NCBI GenBank assembly: GCA_023229685.1 | Contig: JALNYT010000018.1 | Location: forward strand, 1-7,235 | Direction of reading: 5' to 3' | Origin: Sulfuritalea sp. | GTDB taxonomy: Bacteria; Pseudomonadota; Gammaproteobacteria; Burkholderiales; Rhodocyclaceae | Length of the DNA stretch: 7,235 nt | In this document: positions 1 through 4,945 of the stretch, one piece after another | How positions within the stretch are numbered: position 1 is the stretch's first letter | How the letters are laid out: each line of letters opens with the position of its first letter | The notes under the pieces: generated by a model | Seen by the model: only the letters and a program-made list of their open reading frames with translations | What the model was told of the DNA's origin: nothing | Databases searched by the model: none | Made by a program: the position numbers and the translations under genes

Positions 1-45
1 CGTGTAGAACAGTTGCTCACGACCCGTTGCTTGGCGACCCATCAT
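1..45 (-). CDS. IS1182/IS5-type transposase, N-terminal fragment (continues beyond window)
   Basis: Read on the minus strand from an ATG at 45, fifteen codons run to the window edge and give MMGRQATGREQLFYT. This matches the start I know from IS1182/IS5-type transposases, whose N-termini commonly read M-x-G-R-Q followed by Q-L-F-Y. The enzyme would catalyse transposition of its insertion sequence by DDE chemistry, but none of the catalytic domain is in the window. An AGGAGG Shine-Dalgarno site lies at 61-56, ten bases before the start, and a near-consensus promoter lies further upstream at 104-75. Both support this start, although a second ATG directly follows it. The family is called from 15 residues plus the promoter context. 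Whether the element is intact cannot be seen. Confidence 0.7.
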   Translation of the reverse strand, partial: MMGRQATGREQLFYT

Positions 46-74
46 GGCAATGCATCCTCCTAGACAATGCCATA

Positions 75-104
75 ATCATATATGTAATGCATATGGCATG
101 TCAA
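75..104 (-). promoter_or_regulatory. Sigma-70 promoter of the transposase gene
   Basis: On the minus strand TTGACA (104-99) is a perfect -35 box and TATGAT (80-75) is a near-perfect -10 box, separated by 18 bases. Transcription would begin near 68, leaving a leader of about 23 bases that contains the AGGAGG site before the transposase ATG at 45. The spacer contains an ATATGCAT-like palindromic stretch, which is probably incidental. The promoter points towards the transposase and away from the methyltransferase gene. Confidence 0.7.
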
Positions 105-130
105 GGGGTTTTTCAACAGAATAGGCCAGA
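105..130. mobile_element. Probable terminal end of the insertion sequence
   Basis: Read on the minus strand, this stretch contains CTGTTGAAAAACCCC immediately upstream of the transposase promoter. Sequences of the form CTGTTGAAAAAC are common at the termini of IS1182/IS5-type elements (established knowledge recalled, not searched). The element boundary therefore probably falls within about 105-130, some 70-95 bases from the methyltransferase stop codon. The exact tip and the target-site duplication cannot be set without the other end, which is outside the window. Between here and 199 I see no gene. Confidence 0.45.
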
Positions 131-199
131 ACCTGCCATTGTCCGCGATCGAAGAACGGATTATCAAGAGGCCGTTCCCGAACTTGAAGCGGTCATTGG

Positions 200-1000
200 T
201 TACTTGGGTTTCACTGCCCTAAATAGCGCACCTCTCGTACTCTCGGAAGTACGGTAATCCGTGTGCCCAGCCAATTCGACCGCTGTGAATCCTGCATCTT
301 GCAACGTACTCAGAATGTTTTCGGCTGAAAGAGTACCCGACACGCAGTTAGCCCATGATTCTGCAGAATCATTCGTGCAAAAATCCTTTCTCGCCTGTAC
401 TCGCACCATGTCTGCGAAATGCAAGCGTCCTCCACGGCGGAGGATTCTAAAAATCTCATTGAACGCTGTCGCTTTGTCAGACACTAGGTTAATTGCCCCG
501 TTGGAAATTACAACATCAGCGCAGGCGGCTGGTAAGGGTAGCCGTGCCAGATTCCCTTCATAGACTTCAATGTTGGCAAGTCCTGCGAGCTTCGCGTTTT
601 CCCGTGCTTTTTCCACCATCGACGGAGTAGCGTCTACTCCTATGACGTGTCCATCGTTGCCCACCAGCAAAGACGCGATGCAGAGATCGGCTCCCGCACC
701 GCAACCAACGTCGATGACTGATTCGCCTGGGTGCATGGGTCCCAAGCTAAACGGGTTGCCCACTGCCGCAGCCGATTCCCAGACAGCGGCAGGTAGGCGC
801 TCAAGCCACGCGAGCTCATAGCCCAATCGACGAGCGTTTTCGCTGCCTTTATCCCAGCCAAAGCTCTTGTCCGGTCGTCGCGCCAACTCGGTGTAGAGCA
901 ACTTGATCTGATCCAACGACGAAACAGATCCGCAGCATGCCTCGACCTCGACGAATTCGCCCTGCTTTGGGCTGGTTCCGGTGAGTTCGGTGTCTTTCAT
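200..1000 (-). CDS. Class I SAM-dependent methyltransferase, ArsM-like
   Basis: A 266-residue cytoplasmic protein with a methyltransferase type 11/25 Rossmann fold. The SAM-binding motif I is IDVGCGAGADL (96-106), the motif II acidic residue lies in GVDATPSM (121-128), and VISNGAINLVSDK (164-176) and LRRGGRLHFADMV (187-199) follow. GNP (81-83), the VISN..INL..DK block and the WANCVSG segment (216-222) resemble arsenite methyltransferases. However, the cysteine that ArsM has in VISNC is Gly168 here, and the usual Cys before GNP is Val80. Cys22-Cys23 and Cys219 remain. The substrate is therefore uncertain: arsenic is possible, another small molecule equally so. I chose ATG at 1000 because GGTGAC lies about 9 bases upstream; an in-frame GTG at 1012 has no convincing RBS. 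The gene is more AT-rich than the sulfur cluster and lies next to an insertion sequence, which suggests acquisition by transfer. Confidence 0.85.
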   Translation of the reverse strand: MKDTELTGTSPKQGEFVEVEACCGSVSSLDQIKLLYTELARRPDKSFGWDKGSENARRLGYELAWLERLPAAVWESAAAVGNPFSLGPMHPGESVIDVGCGAGADLCIASLLVGNDGHVIGVDATPSMVEKARENAKLAGLANIEVYEGNLARLPLPAACADVVISNGAINLVSDKATAFNEIFRILRRGGRLHFADMVRVQARKDFCTNDSAESWANCVSGTLSAENILSTLQDAGFTAVELAGHTDYRTSESTRGALFRAVKPK

Positions 1001-1169
1001 GTTCAATGTCACCGCCCAAGGGCTAAGAAGTGCTGTCGCGGGTGCGTAGACACATATTCATTTCTGACACGATTGCTTCGCATTTTTTTGAGGACGAAAT
1101 CAGAAACCGATAGGAACGCCCACAACTCCATTGAGGAGCGGGCCGCTGTGCGACTGGACCTCTTTGAAG
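1001..1169 (-). promoter_or_regulatory. Leader and putative operator region of the methyltransferase gene
   Basis: This 169-base gap has no gene. It separates the stop of the RHH gene from the start of the methyltransferase, both on the minus strand. It holds an inverted repeat, TTTCTGA at 1061-1067 and TCAGAAA at 1100-1106, with 32 bases between the arms, and a run of seven T at 1083-1089 on the plus strand inside the spacer. No clear -35/-10 pair is visible; the AT-rich stretch near 1050-1062 is the best place for a -10 box. The repeat could be a regulator site, or the promoter could be spread around it. No strong terminator for the RHH gene is evident. Confidence 0.35.
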
Positions 1170-1493
1170 TTACGGCGCGGCCGACGTCTCACTGCCCATG
1201 GCATAGATATTGAGGTACTTCAGACAGATCACCCGCAGGCAGGACGACAGGTTCTTGTCGTTGGCAACCATGCAGCTATCGAGCACCTGTTCGATCAGGC
1301 GCGGCACCGGAAGGCCGCAGTCCTGGGCCATGGCGTCGAGCACGTTCCAGAAGGCGCGCTCCAGCGTGACCGTGGTGCTGTGCCCGTGCAGGCGAAAGCC
1401 GCGCTTTTCGGGAATGAACTCGCTGATCTGCGCCGTGGTGCAGGCGTTGAACATGTGATCGAGTATTCCCTGCGATTCCTGATAGATGGTCAT
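1170..1493 (-). CDS. Ribbon-helix-helix domain protein (RHH_4-like), possible regulator
   Basis: A 107-residue protein. Its middle, FRLHGHSTTVTLERAFW (33-49) followed by LDAMAQDCGLPVPRLIEQV (52-70) and NLSSCLRVICLKYL (81-94), matches the RHH_4 family pattern: a beta strand with R-L-x-G-H-x-T-x-V-x-L-E, a helix, a turn with G-L, a second helix and a final L-S-S-x-L-R-V segment. RHH proteins usually bind DNA as dimers through the strand, though many RHH_4 proteins have no tested function. There are five cysteines (18, 59, 74, 85, 90), many for so small a protein, which would suit a thiol or persulfide sensor (inference). The ATG at 1493 is used because the domain needs nothing upstream; its RBS is weak. 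The gene diverges from the sulfur cluster, 141 bases away, so control of that cluster is a reasonable guess. The open frame continues upstream to 2159, but that extension is only the antisense of the transport gene. Confidence 0.8.
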   Translation of the reverse strand: MTIYQESQGILDHMFNACTTAQISEFIPEKRGFRLHGHSTTVTLERAFWNVLDAMAQDCGLPVPRLIEQVLDSCMVANDKNLSSCLRVICLKYLNIYAMGSETSAAP

Positions 1494-1523
1494 TTCGTCG
1501 TTCCCGCCACTCCAGCGACACGC

Positions 1524-1539
1524 TGGCAAAATGTTTGCA
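1524..1539 (+). promoter_or_regulatory. Candidate sigma-54 (RpoN) promoter of the sulfur cluster, also an inverted repeat
   Basis: TGGCAAAATGTTTGCA matches the sigma-54 consensus TGGCAC-N5-TTGCA at five of six positions of the -24 element and all five of the -12 element. The GG (1525-1526) and GC (1537-1538) are correctly spaced by 12 bases. Transcription would start near 1550, giving a leader of about 85 bases before the first YeeE/YedE gene. The core is also symmetrical (GCAAA-ATG-TTTGC), so the same bases could be an operator for the divergent RHH protein. I found no good sigma-70 alternative on the plus strand. No sigma-54 activator is encoded in the window. Confidence 0.5.
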
Positions 1540-1556
1540 ATAAATACTACCTCAGG

Positions 1557-1634
1557 TGCGGCGGATACCGCAGAATCTTTCACACAACAAGGCGTCGGCC
1601 ACTCTGAGCCGAACGCAAACGGAGGAAGACAGGC
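1557..1634 (+). promoter_or_regulatory. Structured 5' leader and ribosome binding site of the sulfur cluster
   Basis: Two small stem-loops can be drawn in the leader: TGCGG (1557-1561) with CCGCA (1568-1572), and GCG-T-CGGC (1592-1599) with GCCG-AA-CGC (1608-1616). The second ends four bases before the strong GGAGGAA site at 1621-1627, which is seven bases from the ATG at 1635. They could tune translation, but stems of this size occur often by chance in GC-rich DNA, and no known riboswitch pattern is evident. Confidence 0.35.
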
Positions 1635-2132
1635 ATGGAGTTCTTTCGCAAGACTCTGGATCCGATCATTGCGCTCGCCGCAATCGCGGTACTCGACATT
1701 TTCATGTTTCTGCTGATGGGCGCCTGGACCGTGGGCGGCGGCGAAACCATGATGACCGGGCTGATGGCGCAGGCCGTGCTCGGCGACGAGTTGCAGCGCA
1801 TCCCTTTCTGGAACATCGTCTTTCCGCCCCACGCCGATTACTGGAAGATCTACATCAGCCTCGGCATGCTGTTCGGCGCCTTCGTCGGCGCCGTGGCGAG
1901 CAAGGAGTTCTACTGGCGAGTGCCGCGCCACCTTTCTGAGTGGGTTCTGATCACCATCGGCGGACTGCTGATGGGCTTCGGCATCCGACTCGCCTATATC
2001 TGCAACGTGTCGACCTTCTTCGGTTTGATGCCGGAGATGAACCTGGGCGGCTATCTCGCGATGTCCGGCATCATCGCCGGCGCCTGGGTCGGTTCGATGA
2101 TTTACAAGAAGATGCTGGAGGGGGACGTATGA
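1635..2132 (+). CDS. YeeE/YedE family membrane protein, first half-transporter
   Basis: A 165-residue inner-membrane protein of the YeeE/YedE (sulphur transport, DUF395) family. Hydrophobic segments lie at about 11-31, 74-90, 104-122 and 138-158. The stretch GGLLMGFGIRLAYICN (109-124) corresponds to the family's G-x-R-x-A-x-x-C signature, with Cys123 in the place of a conserved sulfur-relaying cysteine. The characterised full-length member TsuA transports thiosulfate and is about twice this length; here the family is split between this gene and the next. The ATG at 1635 follows a strong GGAGGAA site. The TGA overlaps the next ATG in ATGA, which implies translational coupling and joint assembly. 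The substrate, thiosulfate or another sulfur species, is inferred from the family and the rhodanese and TusA neighbours. Confidence 0.88.
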   Translation: MEFFRKTLDPIIALAAIAVLDIFMFLLMGAWTVGGGETMMTGLMAQAVLGDELQRIPFWNIVFPPHADYWKIYISLGMLFGAFVGAVASKEFYWRVPRHLSEWVLITIGGLLMGFGIRLAYICNVSTFFGLMPEMNLGGYLAMSGIIAGAWVGSMIYKKMLEGDV

Positions 2133-2779
2133 CGCCTGTTGTCGAATGCCTGGTCGCATTCCTGTTCGGCTCGGTGGCCGGCCTGCTGATGCAGCGCTCG
2201 CGCTTTTGCAATACCGCTGCGCTGCGCGATGCCATCATGTTCAAGACCTATCGCAACACCAAGGCGATGCTGGTGGCGATGATGATTCTCAGCGTCGGCT
2301 TCACCGGTTTCATGAGCGTGGGCGCCGGGCATCCGCTGCAATTTGATGTCGGCCTCAATACCTTCGCCGGCCTTTTTCTGTTCGGCATCGGCATGGTGCT
2401 GGCGGGCGCCTGTACGGTATCCACTTGGGTCAAGGCCGGTGAAGGCAATATCGGCGCCCTGTGGGCATTGATCTTCACCTTTGTCGGCATGTTCCTCTTC
2501 TCGCTGGTGTGGTCGGCAAGCTGGTGGCCGCCCGCGCCGGAGACCATGACCGGCCAGATCAATCTGGCAGCGCTGCAACTAGGCTTCGCCAATGCCCAAA
2601 CGATGCAGGACAAATTCGGCATCCCGGCCGTCGTTTTCGGACTGGTGCAGACCGCCCTGCTGTTCGCCCTATATCGCGGCATCCTGCGCCGCGAGCGCGC
2701 CCAGCATGCCGAGCACGAGAAGCACCAGAAGGAACACCTGAAGAAAAAAGCGGCCACGGCCGCCACTGTCGAAGCCTGA
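2129..2779 (+). CDS. YeeE/YedE family membrane protein, second half-transporter
   Basis: A 216-residue inner-membrane protein with hydrophobic segments at about 4-23, 47-67, 74-97, 106-130 and 164-184. It carries two family signatures: QRSRFCNTAALRD (22-34, Cys27) and GMVLAGACTVSTWVKAGEG (88-106, Cys95), the latter matching the G-x-x-L-A-G-x-C-x-x-x-T-W motif. Together with Cys123 of the preceding protein there are three signature cysteines, the number known to matter in TsuA, so the two proteins probably form one transporter. After the last membrane segment comes a charged His/Lys/Glu-rich tail (187-210) that would lie in the cytoplasm, possibly for docking the TusA protein encoded 16 bases downstream. 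The start is the ATG within the ATGA overlap; the frame is open further upstream only as a shadow of the first gene. Confidence 0.88.
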   Translation: MTPVVECLVAFLFGSVAGLLMQRSRFCNTAALRDAIMFKTYRNTKAMLVAMMILSVGFTGFMSVGAGHPLQFDVGLNTFAGLFLFGIGMVLAGACTVSTWVKAGEGNIGALWALIFTFVGMFLFSLVWSASWWPPAPETMTGQINLAALQLGFANAQTMQDKFGIPAVVFGLVQTALLFALYRGILRRERAQHAEHEKHQKEHLKKKAATAATVEA

Positions 2780-2795
2780 CCAAAAGGAAAAGAGA

Positions 2796-3101
2796 ATGGG
2801 ACTGTTCGGATCGAAGAAGAAGGTTGAGGAAGCCACCTGCGGTGGCGAAGCCGTACTTGAGGATGGCACGAAAATCCAGGTCGTCCGCCGCGTCGACTGT
2901 CTGGGTGTTTCCTGCCCCCGCCCGCAGTTGATGACCAAGAAGGCCATAGGCGAAATCGCGGTCGGTGAAATCATCGAGGTGCTGGCCGACAATCCGTCCT
3001 CGGTCGAGGCGCTACCGCCGTTGTGCGACGAACTGGATGCCACGCATCTGGGAACAGTCAAAGCGCCCAATTGCTGGCGCCTTTATATTCGGAAGGATTG
3101 A
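2796..3101 (+). CDS. tusA: TusA-family sulfur carrier protein
   Basis: A 101-residue cytoplasmic protein. Residues about 29-101 form the SirA/TusA domain, with DCLGVSCPRPQLMTKKA at 34-50. Cys40 of the CPRP motif is the cysteine that carries persulfide sulfur in this family. LADNPSSVEALPPLCDEL (63-80) corresponds to the D-D-P-x-x-x-D-I region. An N-terminal extension of about 28 residues (MGLFGSKKK..., with Cys15 and an acidic stretch) is absent from E. coli TusA, which is about 81 residues; a Lys-rich start of this kind might contact membrane or transporter. TusA homologues are found beside YeeE/YedE transporters (TsuB with TsuA), where they take part in thiosulfate uptake, so that role is more likely here than tRNA thiolation. 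The start follows AAAAGGAAAAGAG. Confidence 0.9.
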   Translation: MGLFGSKKKVEEATCGGEAVLEDGTKIQVVRRVDCLGVSCPRPQLMTKKAIGEIAVGEIIEVLADNPSSVEALPPLCDELDATHLGTVKAPNCWRLYIRKD

Positions 3102-3105
3102 GACC

Positions 3106-3315
3106 ATGTGGCAGCGACTGCTCCTGCGCCTGCTCGTTGCGCTTTCGGCCATAGCCAGTATCGGCGGCCTGCTCTGGATGACCTTTGCGCCGCCGCCAGG
3201 CATGAAGGTAACCAAGGATGGGGTTCCCTACCTGATGCCGCCGGTCATTCACCCGATCAGCGGCGAGGCGATCCCGGTCGAATCGCTGGTGCGCCAATAC
3301 AGGGGAGGGAAATGA
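3106..3315 (+). CDS. Small single-span membrane protein, unknown function
   Basis: A 69-residue protein I do not recognise as a named family. The start MWQRLLLRLL has Arg4 and Arg8, then a hydrophobic helix to about residue 28, so the N-terminus should be inside and the remaining 40 residues in the periplasm. This could be a membrane anchor or an uncleaved signal. The outer part is rich in proline and glycine (FAPPPG 27-32, PYLMPPVIHPISGE 41-54) and ends LVRQYRGGK. There is no cysteine, so it cannot carry sulfur itself. It starts four bases after the TusA stop, with GGAAGG at 3091-3096 as RBS, and its TGA overlaps the next ATG. The tight coupling suggests an accessory subunit of the transport or periplasmic rhodanese machinery (inference). 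Confidence 0.78.
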   Translation: MWQRLLLRLLVALSAIASIGGLLWMTFAPPPGMKVTKDGVPYLMPPVIHPISGEAIPVESLVRQYRGGK

Positions 3316-3407
3316 TGAGCCTGGACCCGCAAACCGTGGCTTATGGACTGCTGTTCTGCCTGGCCTTCGGCATGATGTATCTGGCATTTTTCAGCGACTC
3401 GCTGTGA
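3312..3407 (+). CDS. 31-residue single-span membrane microprotein
   Basis: Thirty-one residues starting at the ATG that overlaps the previous stop (ATGA), with GGAGGG at 3304-3309 as RBS. A second ATG follows directly. Residues about 10-27 (AYGLLFCLAFGMMYLAFF) make one membrane helix, with Cys16 in its middle and short polar ends. It resembles no named family that I know. Its size fits the small membrane subunits that stabilise larger complexes, as in oxidases or transporters (inference). Reality is supported by a good RBS, coupling on the upstream side and a 13-base gap to the next gene; because it is so short, coding status is less certain than for its neighbours. Confidence 0.68.
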   Translation: MMSLDPQTVAYGLLFCLAFGMMYLAFFSDSL

Positions 3408-3420
3408 CCGGGGGAATGCC

Positions 3421-3696
3421 ATGTTGAATCGAACCGGCGTTATCTTCTGTTCCGTGAGCCTGGTCCTTGCCGGCGCGGTGTGCGCCGTTGGCTTTTCGCT
3501 GGCCGCCTTGCCGCGCGAAACCATCGCCGCGGCGAAAAAACCGGCGCTGCCCGAGTCCCTGCCGGACTTGGATCTGCCCGGCTTCGGAAAGGTGACGGTG
3601 ATCGATCTCATGGGCTATTACATCGACAATCCGCCCGCCCCGGTGGGTGTTGCCGGCGGCGCGCCGCCTGCGACGAAGCGCTTCGGCGGATGCTGA
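3421..3696 (+). CDS. Membrane-anchored small protein with a C-terminal Gly-Gly-Cys
   Basis: A 91-residue protein of no named family that I know. Residues about 5-30 are hydrophobic (with Cys10 and Cys21) and would anchor the protein in the inner membrane or act as a signal; the remainder would be periplasmic. The soluble part has a proline-rich linker (PALPESLPDLDLPGFG 41-56), a short ordered-looking stretch KVTVIDLMGYYIDNPP (57-72), then a flexible Gly/Ala/Pro tail that ends KRFGGC with Cys91 as the last residue. A terminal cysteine on a flexible glycine arm recalls the swinging-arm cysteine of DsrC, so a sulfur-accepting role is worth considering, although DsrC itself is unrelated and cytoplasmic. 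A GGGGGA site at 3410-3415 precedes the ATG. The following gene starts within or just after its stop codon. Confidence 0.75.
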   Translation: MLNRTGVIFCSVSLVLAGAVCAVGFSLAALPRETIAAAKKPALPESLPDLDLPGFGKVTVIDLMGYYIDNPPAPVGVAGGAPPATKRFGGC

Positions 3697-3698
3697 GA

Positions 3699-4655
3699 AT
3701 GCGGCCGGCCTTTCTTCTTGCGGTATTCGCCATTGGCGCGTCGATGCTCGCTGACGCGCACGCCAATGACGGTTTCGGCTATTTGGCCGGTGCCGCCTGG
3801 CGGCCGGCTGCCGATGAAGTCGTGATCGACAGCCGGCCCCTCGCCGACTGCAAGAAGGCGACGCTGCCGAATGCCCGTTGCCTGCCGGCGGACGGTTTTC
3901 TGGGACCGTACCGGAGCCTGCCCAGCGAGCGCGATACTCTTTGGCTGCTCGGCACGGCTGGGCTGGATGGCAGCGAAACAGTACTGGTCGTGGGCCAGGA
4001 TGCCACGGCGCGTGACTTTGTCGCTGGCCTCCTGTATCTGTCCGGCCAGCGGCAGGTGCGCGTCCTGACAGAGCCGCTGGCGCGCGTCCTGGCCGGACGC
4101 AGCGATGCCGCGCCGGGCCAGGAACGCGGGATCATTCGCACGGCCGTGTTTGTCGCGCCGATGCGTGGGGAACGATTGGTGCTGAAGCAGGAACTTCTGC
4201 GCGAGGGTGCGGGCGTGACTTTGATTGACGGCCGCAGCGAGCTCGAATACTGGGGCGAAGCCGTGCGCGCCGCACGCGGCGGCCACCTGCCGGGCGCGGT
4301 GCTGCTTCCGGCGGCGACGCTTGCCGTTGCCGGCCCGCGCCCCGTTCTGCCGTCAGGCATGGTCATCGCCTACGGCCACGATGCCTACGAGGGGCTCGCC
4401 TATTTCACGAGGCTGGCTGCGGGACTTGGAATGCCGGCCCATGTTTATGCCGGCGGCTGGGCTGAATGGGCCGCCGACGGCAGCCTGCCAGTCGATAACG
4501 CAACCTACCCGGAGCGACGCACGGAAACGCTTGTCGCCGTCCCGCCGGCGCCGACTCCTGGCGCATCCCGTACGGTTCTTATGCTGGCGGCGGCCGTTGC
4601 CCTGGTCGTCGCCTTTGCGGGTGGCTGGTATTTGTCAAAGAAGCAGGTGGCCTGA
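3699..4655 (+). CDS. Exported, membrane-tailed double rhodanese-like protein without catalytic cysteines
   Basis: A 318-residue protein. Residues 1-22 form a signal peptide (likely cut after ADAHA), and residues about 292-311 a C-terminal membrane helix followed by SKK, so the body should be in the periplasm. Two rhodanese-like domains can be traced: about 38-125 (VVIDSRPLADC, then VLVVGQDATARDF) and about 160-265 (VTLIDGRSELEYW, HLPGAVLLP, VIAYGHDAYEG, VYAGGWAEW). At both places where the active-site cysteine loop should follow the V-x-x-Y strand there is Gly (Gly99 and Gly226), so sulfurtransferase activity is not expected. Cys51 and Cys61 are the only cysteines. It may bind a sulfur substrate or act as a scaffold for the active rhodanese downstream. 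The ATG at 3699 has GGCGGA upstream; an in-frame ATG at 3690 is an alternative that adds three residues. Its stop overlaps the next start (TGATG). Confidence 0.82.
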   Translation: MRPAFLLAVFAIGASMLADAHANDGFGYLAGAAWRPAADEVVIDSRPLADCKKATLPNARCLPADGFLGPYRSLPSERDTLWLLGTAGLDGSETVLVVGQDATARDFVAGLLYLSGQRQVRVLTEPLARVLAGRSDAAPGQERGIIRTAVFVAPMRGERLVLKQELLREGAGVTLIDGRSELEYWGEAVRAARGGHLPGAVLLPAATLAVAGPRPVLPSGMVIAYGHDAYEGLAYFTRLAAGLGMPAHVYAGGWAEWAADGSLPVDNATYPERRTETLVAVPPAPTPGASRTVLMLAAAVALVVAFAGGWYLSKKQVA

Positions 4656-4945
4656 TGGATCTGCTATTTCATGTCAGTACAGCAGCGGGCGGGCGACTCC
4701 TGTATCCGCTGATACTCGCCGCACGCCGCACGGGCTGCAGCATTGGCGCCTTTTTTACGCACGAGGGCGTGCTTGGTCTCAGGGACACCGACCTCACTGC
4801 GGTACTCGGGACCGCCGAACGCGCCGTGGTCTGCGAGGAGTCGTGGCACCGCTTCTGTCCAGGACTTGTCTGCCCCGTGGAAGCCGGTAGTCAGACCAAC
4901 AACAGCGCCCTGATGGGCGAGGCGGCAAGGGTGGTGAGCCTGTGA
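4655..4945 (+). CDS. DsrE-like sulfur relay protein, cysteine-rich
   Basis: A 96-residue cytoplasmic protein with the features of the DsrE/DsrF family: strand MDLLFHVS, helix with RLLYPLILAARRTG (14-27), strand CSIGAFFTHEGVL (28-40) and a later strand RAVVCEES (56-63). It has four cysteines (28, 60, 68, 73). Cys73 in the LVCPVEAGSQ stretch lies close to where DsrE and TusD carry the active cysteine that passes persulfide, with the motif CEESWHRFCPGLVC giving two more nearby. This is the only protein of the following DsrE-like group that has cysteines, so it should be the sulfur-carrying subunit (inference). The start overlaps the previous stop by one base and the stop overlaps the next start by four. 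Family membership is fairly sure; the partner is presumably the TusA protein of this cluster. Confidence 0.78.
   Translation: MDLLFHVSTAAGGRLLYPLILAARRTGCSIGAFFTHEGVLGLRDTDLTAVLGTAERAVVCEESWHRFCPGLVCPVEAGSQTNNSALMGEAARVVSL

Noticed and set aside
27..257. A plus-strand frame of 76 residues at the left end
   Set aside because: It overlaps the transposase start and promoter and the methyltransferase C-terminus, lacks an RBS and has no recognisable content.
1940..2128. Upstream extension of the second YeeE/YedE frame
   Set aside because: The extra 63 residues are Arg/His/Asp-rich shadow sequence of the first gene; the ATG in the ATGA overlap at 2129 begins a normal membrane helix.
1170..2159. 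A single 329-residue minus-strand protein
   Set aside because: Only the last 107 residues have RHH_4 features. The rest is antisense to the first YeeE/YedE gene and is His/Gln/Ala-rich in the manner of a shadow frame.
3480..3689. Upstream extension of the rhodanese-like frame
   Set aside because: It overlaps the 91-residue gene in another frame and is Arg-rich; a proper signal peptide starts at 3690 or 3699.
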